Origin: Psococerastis gibbosa | Taxonomy: Eukaryota > Arthropoda > Insecta > Psocodea > Psocidae | Reading direction: 5' to 3' | Assembly (NCBI GenBank): GCA_963971405.1 | Contig: OZ020487.1 | Coordinates: 10,947,344 to 11,011,343 of the forward strand | DNA length: 64,000 bases | In this document: positions 38,161-49,439 of the stretch, piece after piece | Position numbering within the stretch: the first letter of the stretch is position 1 | How the letters are laid out: each line of letters begins with the position of its first letter | Made by a program: the position numbers and the translations under genes | Notes under the pieces: generated by a model | What the model was told of the DNA's origin: nothing | What the model saw: the letters and a program-made list of their open reading frames with translations, nothing else | Databases searched by the model: none

Positions 38161-38334
38161 TCATCTGCAAATCTGATGGAATCCCACTTTGAACTCCTTG
38201 GGCGCGTCGAGGACGTCCTGAACGGATACGGGCAAAGGTTTGTTTTTAGTTTCCGGTAGAAGGAACATCAGACTGCCCGCTCCAAACGCCAGCAGTCCGA
38301 ACACTGTGCTTGGTAGAGTTCTCGAGTAGTTGCC
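38161..38334 (-). CDS. Transporter exon 9, terminal (residues 512-568)
   Basis: Acceptor GCGTTTTAG, phase 0, stop TGA at 38161-38163. It encodes TM12 (FGLLAFGAGSLMFLLPET) and a short cytosolic tail ending HQICR. LPET after the last helix is the expected SLC22 end. Confidence 0.9.
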   Translation of the reverse strand, partial: GNYSRTLPSTVFGLLAFGAGSLMFLLPETKNKPLPVSVQDVLDAPKEFKVGFHQICR

Positions 38335-41300
38335 CTAAAACGCAAAACAGTCAATTTTATTTTGCTGCATATGTATGTGCATAGGGAACCTATACTATTG
38401 TAGTTGCTCGTAACGTGAAATCAATTTTCAATCCTTAGAGAATTCGCCCCCATTCTCACCACAACCGGAATCTGGCCGCCATTTTTTGTTAGTGCACATA
38501 GGATGTTCGCCTGCCCACGAAACCTCAAAATAAAGCATTCCAGAAAACGTGAACAAAGCGGTGTTGCCAGGGCAATGACAATTGGCATGGAGTCTCAACA
38601 ATGCTCCATTTTGCCCATACTATAGCGGTGAATTATGCTATTAATCATGCGCATGTCAGTCTATGATAATATGGTGCAGTGGGGTCACATTTCGATTAAT
38701 TTCGCATGCGATCAGTCAGACCTCAAGGCTTAGCAATATAGAAAGCTTAATTTTGCTGACACTTCAGGGATGCCACCGCTAGCTGTATCCCAACTTACAG
38801 GCAGGTAACCTTCATTAGTCAAACTCATTCAAATTACGTTGCCTATAAGTAATGACGGGCAATCATGGCGCCGACAGCTCAATGAATATGTTAATATTCC
38901 AGCCTAGCTCAATGAATCAGTTAATATTTCAGCCTAGCTCAAAGAATCAGTTAATATTCCAGCCTAGCTAAAATATATTCCAGCCTTGAAACCTGGGGCT
39001 GCGTATCTCAGATAAATAGCATAAATTTGCCTTGGATTGCAGCCAGATTCAAAATAAGTACAAGTAGTTGGGGGAAATTACGTGCCTGGTGACTCGTCTC
39101 TACTGTAGAGCTTTTCAACTTACCACAAGGTCCACAAAGAGCGGCGCCATCATGGAGCCGACGTGTGACGCGGTAGAACCAATACCGATGGCTGTATTCC
39201 TCAATAGTGTCGGGTACAGCTCGGTCGCCTGCAGTATCACAACAGCAAACACTCCAGACACGCAAAGGCGGCCGATCGAGGCTATCAGTAGCAAGGGAAT
39301 GTTGTATTCTGTGAAAAATAATAAATTATGTATAACAGAAATACAATTTTGCGTTCTTATCCTGGCACAAGTATCAGAGAATGGAGTCCCTGGAATATCG
39401 GAGGCGGTGATGGAAGTATTTTGGTACTCCTCACACCTTTTAACATGAGGAATTTCAATATCCCATAAGTCACGCACGACGGTATAGGAGACAGCTTTCC
39501 AATTTTGGATTCAAGGATGACGGTAAAGTGGCAGACATTCACTCACGTAGGCTCAAGCTTACTTGACGACACTTCCCCCTCCCTTTTCTTTCCTAGCTAC
39601 AAGGGAACTGGCACAGGAAAGTAGCCTAGGCATACGCAGTATCTATAAAAATGTTACTAGAAGTGACCTGTTCTAGAATTCAGTCTATTCTCCAAAATGA
39701 TAGATTTAATTAATTAATCACTAAGACCTCTGCAGAGCCCATGGACGAGCAATTCGCACTTGCAGACGTGAGCCTAGCCTAGAGGGACCAGTGGTAGATA
39801 CAGACCTGTTGTATGCTGGAAGGGAAAACATGTCAACATTTTCGTGAAAAAGATTACTATATTACCTCCTGTCTCTGGCATGATAAGAATGGACAGCAGC
39901 GACGCTGTGGCTACGTAGAGCAGCAGGGAGGCAGCGTGCCGACGGCCCATCCAGCGTAACAGCGGCAGCGGTAGGACGTAGCTGGGGGCCTCCACTAGAC
40001 CGGTCAGGAAGCCGTACACGTAGCGGTTTATCCTGAAGTTGTCCACGTTCAACGCTGAACAAAAATAAACAGAATAGATTTAGGATGCATCACATTGAAT
40101 TTGTCTTTAGTGTTCTATAGAGAGTTACCTATCTAATTCCCATCCAGGTAGTACGCTCTGGATGAACCTAACTAATTGCCAAGGAATTTATTTAAATGCA
40201 TCTTGAGGTTCTAGGAACACGGCTTTGAGGCGGTATAGACGTATGCGGTCAGGTGGTCATTCCAATAATTAGTGAACCAGGTGGACGGGCCACTGCTGGC
40301 TAGTTCCACGGCAGTGCTACCAAACAGGGGTTGTCTATCCATATCGTGGCCAACTGAGGTATTTAATAAGTTAAATTTGACCTTTTGTCTTGGACCTGTT
40401 TAACCTGAGTATTCGTTTCTGGTGTTTTGGTGTTCGAGTGCAACTAGGGAATCAAATAAGAGAAAAAAATAATTATTCCATCCGTGGTAATGAAAGTAAG
40501 ATGAAAGTAAGAATGAGAAAAATTTGTGTTTTATTTTCTATCGGGAGAATTGACCCTATTGCTGGGGCTGCAGATTCTCATCTGTTTGTAAAACTATATA
40601 TTCACACAGAGTCTGCTATAATGGCAATCTAATACTTACCTAAGCCATAATACGAGAAATTCAGCACGGCCCATATGTATAGATTGATGAAAATACGCTT
40701 GCGCAGCTCCGCGTATTTGAACAGCAGGTATAGCTGTTCCAGCGACAACTTCAGCTTACCAAGCACAGCCTTAATCCGGCTCTGAAATCCGACCAAATTA
40801 TAAAAATTTATGAAAAAATCATATCAAAAGGTTCCACAGCGTTAAAACGGACAATGAACTGTGATGCAAGAGCCTTGTCCACTCCTTGCTCTCCCTCCAC
40901 CTTTGACCCTCCACTTATGGCCGTTGGCCATACCAAGTTCAGACCACCAGCACAAAGTCTGTTCAAAACGGCAGCAAACTTGGCAGTGTGCTCAGCGTTG
41001 GCAAGGGAACATGGTAGGACAGGATAAAATGCTGCGACTATACTAGTCAGTCTGAGTGCGTGCGGAGTCCTGGTCACCTCCGAATTAATCGTGTGACTTT
41101 ACTAAGTTCCCCAAGTGGTACTCTATATACTCTATATATATATCTCACTATAATCAGGAGGTCCACCTTGTCAGTCAACTCCCCTTCTTCCCGAAGTAAA
41201 GGAGTCTACCCATAGGGCGCCTCAAGTTAATAAACAGACCCCCCCCTCCGCCAGGCTGACAGAGTTGCTTAAAAAGCAGAAATGCTGAAAGCGGCGTTGG

Positions 41301-44300
41301 AAAACAAGCAAACAAATAAACTTCTGGCCCTCCTCCGTCTGGTTTCCGTCCCTTCCCCACTGTCCTTCCTACCCTCTATCTCATCAAGTCATTTCTTCGC
41401 ACATCAGCAATTATTCATTCTCCTCATGTGTCCGAACCATCGATTATAAGGCAAGCATTGGATACTTATTTTTTTGGGCTACATCTCAGAACCTTATATA
41501 GTACTATTTCTTCGAGCATACCTGGGGAGGGGCTGAGGCTGTACTTGCTGCTTGGCCAGGAGGCGGTTCGGCCCTAGTGGCACTGTCCACCTTCAGTGGA
41601 AGCCCCTCAGTTCGCCCTAGCTTCCTGAACTCCTCGTGAATGTACTGCGCAGCTTCGGGTCTGCGCTGCTTACTCAGCAGCCACATAGGAGACTCGGGCA
41701 TCACCCTGGACCAAAGAACAAATCAAAATTGTACAATTTAAAAATAAAAAAAATGTTACCATTCGCCATACCCACATGATATCTATGATATATCCAGGCC
41801 ATAGGGCAAAACTGTTTTTTATATTTTATATTGTTTAATTGTAAAGATGGAATTAAACTATTCATTCAAACATTCATTCATCGTATATTGTATCTAAAAG
41901 ATATTATAGGGCAGCATCCGCTAAGTAATAGGGTCCCCAGGGTAGCTGATTTGGCTGAGAACTGGATTATGCACGGGACTGTTGAGGTTCTAGACTTGAA
42001 ATAAAAGGAACAATTTTCCACCGGGCATGGTTCCACCGAAACTTAATGGGTACCTTATTACCAAAGTAGGCTGCCTGTCATGACCACATCGCCTAAAATA
42101 GAACCATGTGCAAGAAAGAGAAATCTTTTACCCTACCTCAGCCCCTAATGCTTGATTAGTTCTCGTGCCAACGCGTTTTTTATAAGCAAAAATTGCATTA
42201 TGAATTATTGGGTTAATATTATAAAACTTGCCAGTAAAAACATATACACAAAATGGCAGGTACTGAGATGATGGCCTGTAAAATTCGCCAATCACGGACG
42301 TAGTAGGCGATTATGGGAACAATCATCTCGCCAATCGGATAGCTCATATTGTACAGAATACCCAGGCTTGCTCGTCTCTTCTTATGCGCAAGTTCAGACA
42401 CTGAAATAAATAAAAATAATATAGTTTTCTAATAAGGGTGTATCTTTATCATACCTAACGCATAAACATTTGCCAGAACGTGATTTTGCATTGTTTTGTA
42501 AGTAAGTAAATAATATATTATTATTATTATTATTAGTGGATGCTTTTATATGTTTCGGTAACCAACGCTAAACCGTACACGGGCCGGTGCCTTGCAGTAC
42601 GCCAATTAATTGTCATAAATTGTAATTGTTTTGTTGTTGGTATCAATATAATTGAATTGAATTGAATTGCATTTAACATATTTTACATTTCAAATGACAA
42701 CCCCAGCACTAAGTACTCTAATAGAAACCAATATCGCTGGTAGAAAGTTGATTTCACTGAATTTGGTACAGTCAAAATAATTTAAAAAACACAAAGATTA
42801 TAAAAAATTGAAAACGATAGAAAATTTAAAATTTGTATCCGTCGCCACCTTTTGATGAACTGAAAGTTCATCCTTGACGTCATGCGCTCATCTCTTTCTG
42901 GCTGGCTAGCCCATATGAGTTGGAGGCTGCAACCAGCGCAGCGCAGTGGACCAGAGACTATGTACAGAAGGGTGCCACAGAGGAAACTGGTACTGGTATT
43001 TTTCAGACAACCTTGTTTAAGGGGATACTCACAAATGACGAAGGCGGAGTGGTAAATGCCAGAGCCAGCGGCTCCCAGGCCAATTCGTCCCGCGATGACC
43101 AGCCCATACGAGTTGGCGGCTGCAACCAGTGGCCCAGAGATTATGTACAGAAGGGCACTGCACAGAAAACTAATACGTCGGCCAAATTTGTCAGAGACAA
43201 CGCCGAACAGAAGAGCGCCAACGAACTTGCCGAGGGAGAGGGCTACTTGAACAGTCGACTTGAGCGCAATCCTGCCGCACACTAGGTCAAACTGCGAAGT
43301 AATGGTCGAATTAGAACAGAATTCCAAGTAATAAAAAATTAGGTTATTCAGAACTTCGTGGTATTTTATTTAAGGCAACCTCAAATGAGCTAATGGTACT
43401 GAGGAGACATTTGTAAAACAAAGGGCCCTTGCCTAGGGTAAAGAGCTAGTGAGTAGCTGCAATAAAGGTTTTACTCGCTTAGGTAGTATCCCTATTACAA
43501 TTACAAGAAATTTTAACAAACAAAAAAAAAGCATGGAGTTTACATCAACTAGCTTTTAAAGCTTTTTTATAAGCCTCCACAAACTTGCCAGGGGTCACGG
43601 ACTTTTCATATTTTACACAATCGCTGCCAAGGAAACAGTTGCTAAACTTCCGAACCATATAAGATTGTTAATAAGATAAATATCTGTGGTAAAATGGACA
43701 AAGTAAGGTAAAATAGAAATTAGCCATAAAAGTAAATATACGAGATTGTCATTGTAATATTAATTTTGTTTATTTTAATTACTATATATCTATTTACCTG
43801 AGTTTTACCACTTTACCACAGGTAAGTGAGCAGCATTGATACTTACGTCCAGAACCATGGAGGACACTCCTTCCGCAAAATCATGTCTACTGCAGGCGAC
43901 AGTGCGATTGTGCTGGTTCTGTGCTGCAGCGAGAGCTTCGTCGAAACTGAGACCAGCCAGACTGTTGTAGTCGAGGTCGTACATCTCGCACGAAGACCCA
44001 TTGCTGCCAACCGAAAACAACGAGCCAGTAAGTCACAGCTCAAAAAAGGTCAAACTTGTCGCAATCAAAACGAGATTGCTGAAATTTCGTGACGTAGCGT
44101 GGTCACGTTTCGATTCATTGCCCCGAGCACGCTTACCAACTATAGGCGCGGTTTCCAACGACCTCTAAGTGCAAAATACACATACGATGACGTGGTAGCA
44201 GATGTCATTAATAAAGGCGGGGTTTCCACCGACCTCTCATTGCAGAATGCAAATGACATTGACGGAAATTTTTGTTTTACTCTATGTCATAGTTAAAAAT

Positions 44301-45750
44301 GATCAATGATCATAGAGTAAAATCACAAACAAACAAACTAAAATTAAAAAATGGCGTCATGGGATATGATAAGTTAAAACATTTTAATAGATATCTATAA
44401 AAAGAAAATTTCAAATTTCCGTCAATGTCATTTGCATTCTGCAATGAGAGGTCGGTGGAAACGCCGCCTAAGTCTTGAATGCCTGCTACCACGTCACCGT
44501 TTGTGTATTTTGCACTTAGAGGTCGGTGGAAACGTCGCCTTATGTCATTGGCACTTCAAGGATGGTTACATAACAGGAATACTGGACGTCGCAGCCATGT
44601 TCCAATGCATGGTGGTGCATTGAAAGGGGTGCATTTTCCCATTTTATGCATCTGGTATGTCATTTTCAAGCGACATGTGACTGACGTCCTATACCGTAGA
44701 CACTGGTAAAAATCAAAAGCGCAGCGTGGGTAAGGAACCCGAAAGGTTGTTGGTTCGAGTCCCACACTTGCTATATTTCCTGGTCATGCTTCCTACAGCA
44801 TGAACGTTAAATGATTGACTGGCTGGGGATGGCATAAATACTAGACACTGGAGCAGGAATTCTTTCCAATGGCCGTATATGAGCTCTTAGAATTCGATGC
44901 AAGATGTAAGATTAGAAAAACTAATAACTCACGCTCACTTCCATTGTATTCTTTAAGCGTTTCAAGTTATGAGTGAGTAAAGAGCTGTAAAGATAGTGAC
45001 AAGCCATTTACGATGTGCCAATTCTAAGTAAGCTCCAGATTACATCGCTTTCAGGTGATGTATCTTGACAGTGTGGACAAGTTTTTCAATGTCCAAGTAA
45101 TTATATATAAACCAATATATCCAAACAATCATGGGGTCTTTGGTTTGGCGTTGGGCAAGGTTCAATCAGTACGTTCAAACCAAGTAGAGTATCGATACAC
45201 TGACGTCCATCGTTCATGTGTGGATAAGAGTTAGGCGGCTATTCCACCGACGTCGTTCTTCATTGTGCATGTGCATGATGTGGTAGCAAACATCATTAAT
45301 AAGTCTCTGCCATATTTTAAGGAGACTATTATGTAGATACTTAACTTATCTATTATAAATTAAGTTATAATATGGTAGAGACTTACTATTGATGTCTGCT
45401 ACCACGTCATGCACATGCACAATGAAAAACAACGTCGGTGGAATAGCCGCCTTAAGTTCCTAATCTTAAAGCTACCTTGCATGCTTGGGAAACAATGCAT
45501 ACCTTCCAGCAGGGCTAGAAAGTATCCTCTTCTGTTGAGATGTCCAAGAGGAGGAGTCCAACTCAGATACGTGGCACCAGTGTTCCGGGATATCCGTTAG
45601 GAAGACATAGCTGGTGACATTGAGTCCGTTAAGTATGGAGGGAAGCATGCAGATGAAGAAGATTTTGATGAGGAACGGACGGCTGTTGCCCACAGCCTCC
45701 AACTCCCGCAGAAGTTCATCTCCCTCCTCTTTACGACCATCCTCACTCAT
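38161..45750 (-). CDS. SLC22-type organic cation/anion transporter, 9 exons, complete
   Basis: Multi-exon gene of the major facilitator superfamily, SLC22 (organic ion transporter) family, predicted to move organic ions across the plasma membrane; the substrate cannot be told from sequence. Exons in transcript order: 45503-45750, 43847-44003, 43033-43291, 42232-42400, 41522-41705, 40640-40781, 39866-40054, 39124-39308, 38161-38334. They total 1707 nt (568 aa plus TGA), a normal family length, and every junction keeps frame. Visible landmarks: TM1 about 26-50, then the family signature TDIPEHWC (52-59); an extracellular loop with sequon NGS at 84; MFS motif A GKFVGALLFGVVSDKFGRR (156-174); PESPMWL (281-287); ELYPTLLRN (479-487); LPET (537-540). 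The start ATG at 45750 is the first in this frame and leaves a short cytosolic N-terminus before TM1. The large intron 1 carries MITEs and a SINE piece. Family assignment is confident; the orthologue is not. Confidence 0.93.
38877..38985. repeat. Minisatellite, about 30-bp unit, in transporter intron 8
   Basis: Three full copies of GCTCAATGAATCAGTTAATA-TTCCAGCCTA and a shortened fourth, with few differences. Intronic, about 140 bp from exon 8. Confidence 0.85.
39124..39308 (-). CDS. Transporter exon 8 (residues 450-511)
   Basis: Acceptor TTTTTCACAG, donor CTTGTG/GTAAGT, ends in phase 0. It encodes TM10-TM11 with ELYPTLLRN and the following Gly/Ser-rich helix, a hallmark of the C-terminal half of SLC22 proteins. 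Confidence 0.92.
39866..40054 (-). CDS. Transporter exon 7 (residues 387-450)
   Basis: Acceptor TTTGTTCAG, donor GGAG/GTAATA, ends in phase 1. It encodes TM8-TM9: LNVDNFRINRYVYGFLTGL, then a Pro-rich segment, RWMGRR and an Ala/Leu-rich helix ending IMPETG. Confidence 0.9.
40640..40781 (-). CDS. Transporter exon 6 (residues 340-387)
   Basis: Acceptor CGGATTTCAG, donor TTAG/GTAAGT, ends in phase 1. It encodes the end of the central loop (basic, starting SRIKAVLGKLK) and TM7, ending NFSYYGL. Open throughout and in frame with both neighbours. Confidence 0.88.
40880..41300 (-). repeat. Family J repeat in transporter intron 5
   Basis: Same blocks as the 37.0-kb copy in reverse: TAATCAGGAGGTCCACC, GTCCTGGTCACCTCCGAATT, GGCCATACCAAGTTCAGACC. 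Contains a short (TA)n insertion. Confidence 0.7.
41522..41705 (-). CDS. Transporter exon 5 (residues 279-339), PESPMWL motif
   Basis: Acceptor TTGGTCCAG, donor CCCAG/GTATGC, ends in phase 0. It carries PESPMWLLSKQRR after TM6, followed by a hydrophilic, Pro/Ala-rich central cytosolic loop, as expected for the family. Confidence 0.9.
42232..42400 (-). CDS. Transporter exon 4 (residues 222-278), ends at a GC donor
   Basis: Acceptor TATTTCAG. Split codon T+TG gives Leu, then SELAHKKRR. The only donor that keeps frame and restores the family spacing FYW-x-x-PESP is TACTG/GCAAGT, a GC-AG intron donor. No GT donor nearby does so. Confidence 0.87.
42895..43000 (-). pseudogene. Broken partial duplicate of transporter exon 3
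   Basis: About 100 bp in intron 3 closely repeat the segment of exon 3 at about 43090-43185. The shared translation runs SFLC-x2-LLYI(V/I)SGPL. The copy has a 10-bp insertion and frame changes, lacks exon 3's splice sites and stops short of motif A. It reads as a decayed tandem duplication, not an alternative exon. Confidence 0.8.
43033..43291 (-). CDS. Transporter exon 3 (residues 136-222), MFS motif A
   Basis: Acceptor ACTTCGCAG, donor ATTT/GTGAGT, ends in phase 1. It begins FDLVC and encodes TM2-TM4 with the cytosolic-loop motif A, G-K-x2-G-x8-D-x2-G-R-R. Part of this exon is duplicated in the following intron (about 42900-43000). Confidence 0.93.
43847..44003 (-). CDS. Transporter exon 2 (residues 83-135)
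   Basis: Acceptor TTGGCAG, donor GAC/GTAAGT, ends in phase 0. It encodes the rest of the extracellular loop between TM1 and TM2, with sequon NGS and the CEMYDLDY stretch. Joining to exon 3 at FDLVC restores the spacing usual in the family before the (E/D)xDLVC motif. Confidence 0.9.
44144..44540. mobile_element. Nested foldback MITE, family A copy 4, in transporter intron 1
   Basis: Starts about 140 bp upstream (transcript sense) of the exon 2 acceptor. Its left arm has the CATTAATAAA type and its right arm the CAAGACTTA type, the reverse of copy 3. The core frame is broken by an early TAA. Confidence 0.83.
44700..44795 (+). mobile_element. SINE fragment in transporter intron 1
   Basis: CCCGAAAGGTTGTTGGTTCG, AGTCCCACAC, then ATTTCCTGGTCATGCTTCC match the 28.9-kb SINE across the B box and the start of its body. 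Confidence 0.65.
45233..45452. mobile_element. Foldback MITE, family D, TSD TTA, beside transporter exon 1
   Basis: Long palindrome with tips GGCGGCTATTCCACCGACGT and arms containing GATGTGGTAGCAAACAT; TTA on both sides. It lies in intron 1, about 50 bp from the exon 1 donor. Confidence 0.85.
45503..45750 (-). CDS. Transporter exon 1 (residues 1-82 and part of 83)
   Basis: Begins at ATG 45750 and ends at donor AAG/GTATGC, phase 2. It encodes a charged N-terminus, TM1 and the start of the large extracellular loop with the SLC22 signature TDIPEHWC. The split codon AG+C gives Ser83 with exon 2. Confidence 0.9.
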
Positions 45751-45798
45751 GACTGGCACTGTTACTCACTTACTGTCACTGTCACTTAGAAAAGGTTC

Positions 45799-45846
45799 TT
45801 AGTCACTATATATCACTCCAAAACCACTGATTCTATGTTGGGCCAT
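45799..45846 (-). promoter_or_regulatory. Short upstream ORF in the transporter 5' leader
   Basis: An ATG at 45846 opens a 15-codon frame closed by TAA at 45799-45801, 48 nt before the main ATG at 45750. A good acceptor (TTTTCCAG, next base 45858) lies just upstream, so the ATG probably lies in a leader exon continuous with exon 1. If transcribed it could lower initiation at the main start. That the leader begins at this acceptor is inference. Confidence 0.4.
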
Positions 45847-46167
45847 GGAGCGGAGTACCTGGAAAATAATAAATACGGATAGGTAATGGACCTGAAAGGT
45901 AAGGGCCCTTTTACACCAAGAAGTTTACATAATATGAAAAGCTTGCAGTTTGTTTATTTACATAAAAAGTAGTCTGCTTATAAGAAGGAAACACTTTGCC
46001 CAATGTAAACACGGAATGACAAGCTTATCCTATGTTAATTTTTTGCTTGAGCCGCGCGGATAGTCGCTTGCTACATTACAAAAGGGCTCTTAGGTGGCTC
46101 TGGCATGTGAAGAGGATAAATTTACATGAGTGCCCAATGAAGTCCTCAACAAAAGTCCTGCAGGCTT

Positions 46168-46420
46168 AGGCGCCCATTCCATTGACCGGCTAGGGCTATT
46201 TCCAAAAACAGTGACGTGGTAGCAGACATTCAAGACTTAGGTTGCGTTTCCACCGATCTCGCATTGCAGAATGCAAATGACATTGACGGAAATTAGAATT
46301 TTTCTTTTTATAGAAATCTATTAAAATGTTTGTACTAAACATATCCCTTGACGCCATTTTTTAATTTTAGTTTGTTTATTTGCGATTTTACTGTATGATC
46401 ATTGATCAATTTTAACTATG
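46168..46420. mobile_element. Truncated family A MITE, copy 5
   Basis: The left outer tip (GGCGCCCATTCCATTGACC), arm, inner tip and core are present. The right half ends abruptly inside the core at about 46420, where a different repeat (family N) begins soon after. Confidence 0.75.
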
Positions 46421-47349
46421 TAAGACTATTGTAAGACTCGTATCTGTACTCGGTTATGTCATAATTTCACCTGTTTCATTGCTTGTCCATTATCGCTTGT
46501 AGCCGGTGTAGGTTGACATCGAGAACGTATACCAGTTTGCCAATAGCCAAAAACTCATACGGAAACAATATAAAAAAAGTTTGTATTGATATTCTGGCCC
46601 AAGCATGAAAGACGAAATGCTGTGCGAAAATATCGTCTTATGTTTCAACAGTCGATTAATCTGTTTATAGTTCTCGCCTCGTTTCAATCGGGTAAGTTGG
46701 CAATCCGCAGCTCAGGCAATGAAGTAGCAAAAAGTTGTTTCCTAGTGAAACCGGGTGGTGAGCCCAATACAGACAAATCAAGCTAATAAAAACCCGAGAC
46801 ACAGGTCAAGTGCGCTGAGCTTCCGCACCATGCTGTTGTCTGCCCTGCCTATTGACCACGTGGTTTACATTTTCCTATATTTACTTTTTTATACATCTGA
46901 AACCATACAACTTGGCAGGGCCAGATTTAGAGGTGTGGGGGCCTATACGCCCAAATCTGGTGGGGGCCCCTTATAGAAAGATAACTCCTACCAGACAAGG
47001 TGCATTCTCTTACACCAACTAGAAAAATTAAAGAAGTAGAGCTGTGACGTCATCTCTAAATGGGTACATGTACAGCAGACATTTTGGATTTCAATACGAA
47101 AGATTGAAACCGGAAACTAAAGTCAATGTGACGGAGCCAAAATGAACATTTACATAATTATAGTGATAGTTGACCGAATAAACGAGTTGTTTAGTTGAAC
47201 TGTCTAACCCTGCCATAAATTATTACAGTAACAAGCATAGAGACGACGTTCATTTAACGACCAGATGTGTTTGTGTCCACATACGAGTACATGCAAAGGC
47301 CTACAGTATGTTATATTCCCTGGCAATCTCGTCTGCACATACAGCGCAG

Positions 47350-47435
47350 TAAGGATATCACCCGAAATAGCGCCAGTTCGAGGCCCCCCCTCGCTATATT
47401 TTCTCGCCATGCTTCGGAGGGCTTGTAAACAGGCA
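47350..47435 (+). mobile_element. SINE fragment
   Basis: CACCCGAAATAGCGCCAGTTCGAGG, read as two blocks (CACCCGAAA and AGTTCGAGG), then TTTTCTCGCCATGCTTCGG and AGGGCTTGTAAACAGG, as in the 28.9-kb SINE. The B box is mutated. Confidence 0.58.
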
Positions 47436-47489
47436 GTTCCGTTCAAGCCTAGTTGAGTGCAGTACAAAGCTTTTTAATCCGACTTCGGC

Positions 47490-48385
47490 TATATGTTATT
47501 GCTTTCCAATTTATACGTAGTATAAGGAAAGCTTAGTGATGGTCAAAATTTTCGATTCCAAGATTTTAACGGATTTACACGTTTTGAGGTCCCAGGAACC
47601 AAAAATAGTGGTTTTTACGAAATGTGTGTCTGACGCTCTGTCTGTCTGTATGTCTGTCTGTTCATCGATTTCCGGGCGAACTACTCGGCCGATTTTAATG
47701 AAATTTTGCATACAGGTTCAAAAAAATCATGCATCGAGACTATTTTATTTTATTTTGGACTAACTCAATTTGTGTGTGTGTGCGGGGGGGGGGGGGGGGT
47801 TATTCTCAAAAAACTCCAAAACTAACGTCTAAAAACATTATTATTTCTCAAAAACGGCTCCAACTATTTCTTTTAAATTCACATATATTGTAGTCGTTAC
47901 GAATGTTAACAAAATGCGGGGGGTCACTTGCCCCTTCATAGTTTGCTTCTGGGAGTAAAAAATAAAAATAAGTCAATTTTCATCAAAAATGACCAATAAG
48001 AATTTTTCGGCGGAACCTTTCTATCAATGATTTCTAGAGTAACAAAACCAAACAGGTTGCTTTCCCAAAAAAAAAAATTTGATTCTGTGCAACAAATTAT
48101 TTTTTGAAGAAATTATGGAAAATTCACGCTCCAATATATTACGTGCCATGTGCCATTGTTACTACTGTTACAATGTATTGGTCTGTTCATTCCTGAATAT
48201 GCAATTAAGTTTTAAGGGGTTTTTAATATATTGAGGTGGACCCTTCCCCCCCCCCTCCCCCTTCGAGGTATCTGAAATTTAACCATAGGGAAATTATTTA
48301 CTATGAAATTACACATGTTTATATCTACTAATTTATAAATTGGAAAGCATGTTCGAGTAAACTCGGACCGGTTCTTTTAATTTAT
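47490..48385 (+). mobile_element. Family F repeat, most complete copy
   Basis: Starts TTATTGCTTTCCAATTTATA and ends TATAAATTGGAAAGCATG then ACTCGGACCGGTTC, so the terminal region carries a short inverted repeat. About 0.9 kb, no credible protein. This is the reference for the fragments elsewhere. Confidence 0.76.
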
Positions 48386-49439
48386 TTCTCGGGACGTCTA
48401 AGTTTCGACTTTTTTTTCTTTTAAAAGGTTAATCGCGTACAAATAAATTAATGATGTATCCGATTAACTCCTTCAATCGCCTCACTAAGTCACCTAATAG
48501 GTACTTGTGTCGAGTTACGACGCGTCTCCGATCGCCAGGTGTGTAAAGACTTGCACAAGTGCAAGCACGCTACCACCTTGTCACCGAAGTTGACTTGCTT
48601 TTACGCTCACTGTGAGTTAGTGAAGTGGGTGTGTCTGTACGTTAATGGAGGCAAACTGCTATCAGGAGCGCACTAGATAACACGTCAAAGGCCTGTGAGT
48701 GTAACAAAGTGCTGACAGAAGGGCACTAGACAACGATGTTGCCTAGGGACGGTATAAAAGAGTTTGCCTTACTCGTTGTTTCATAATTTCAGGGTGCGGA
48801 TGTTTCACTGTAGTGTGGCACAGGGGTATCAGGAGCGTACTGGACAACGACGTTGCCCAGGGGCCGTCTAAACAGTTTCCCTTTGCCTAAGTTGCACAAT
48901 AACAATACAATATTTATTACAGTAATAAGCATGACTACGCGTATTCGACCAGCTGTGTTGACGGAGTTCGAGGTACATAGCATAATCGCATGCCTGAATC
49001 TTACAATAATTATTCATTAGACTAGCCTACTGAAGTAATTTTAACTGAATACATTAGAAAAAATAATTGAAATAATCAACTTCAAGGACGTTAATTATGA
49101 AATGGCAGCTTTGTGAAGGTCACATCCCAACATACAGCCAGAAGTTTCAAGTAAGCAGGTAGTTTACCAACCCAATATGGAAAGATCTGTATTATGTCAG
49201 AGGGTTGCATAAACAATGTTTTGCAGGAAAATGGGATTTTTAGCCTTTTTTAAGCCTTCCCAATTGTTTTGATCAGAAAAGTAATTTTGCCGAAATTAAT
49301 TCTTTTCTCATTCTACATTATTATTATTATTATTGAATTGCTTTTTATGGATGTATGTAGGTCTACTTGTATAGGCACATTGACCATAGCCCTGCCAACG
49401 ATCCCATCGGTTTTCGGACATAAATAATATCTTTGCTTT

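Noticed and set aside
38100-38960. CRISPR array, suggested by regularly spaced repeats
   Set aside because: The three 30-bp units at 38.88 kb are directly adjacent with no spacers; it is a minisatellite in an intron of a eukaryotic gene.
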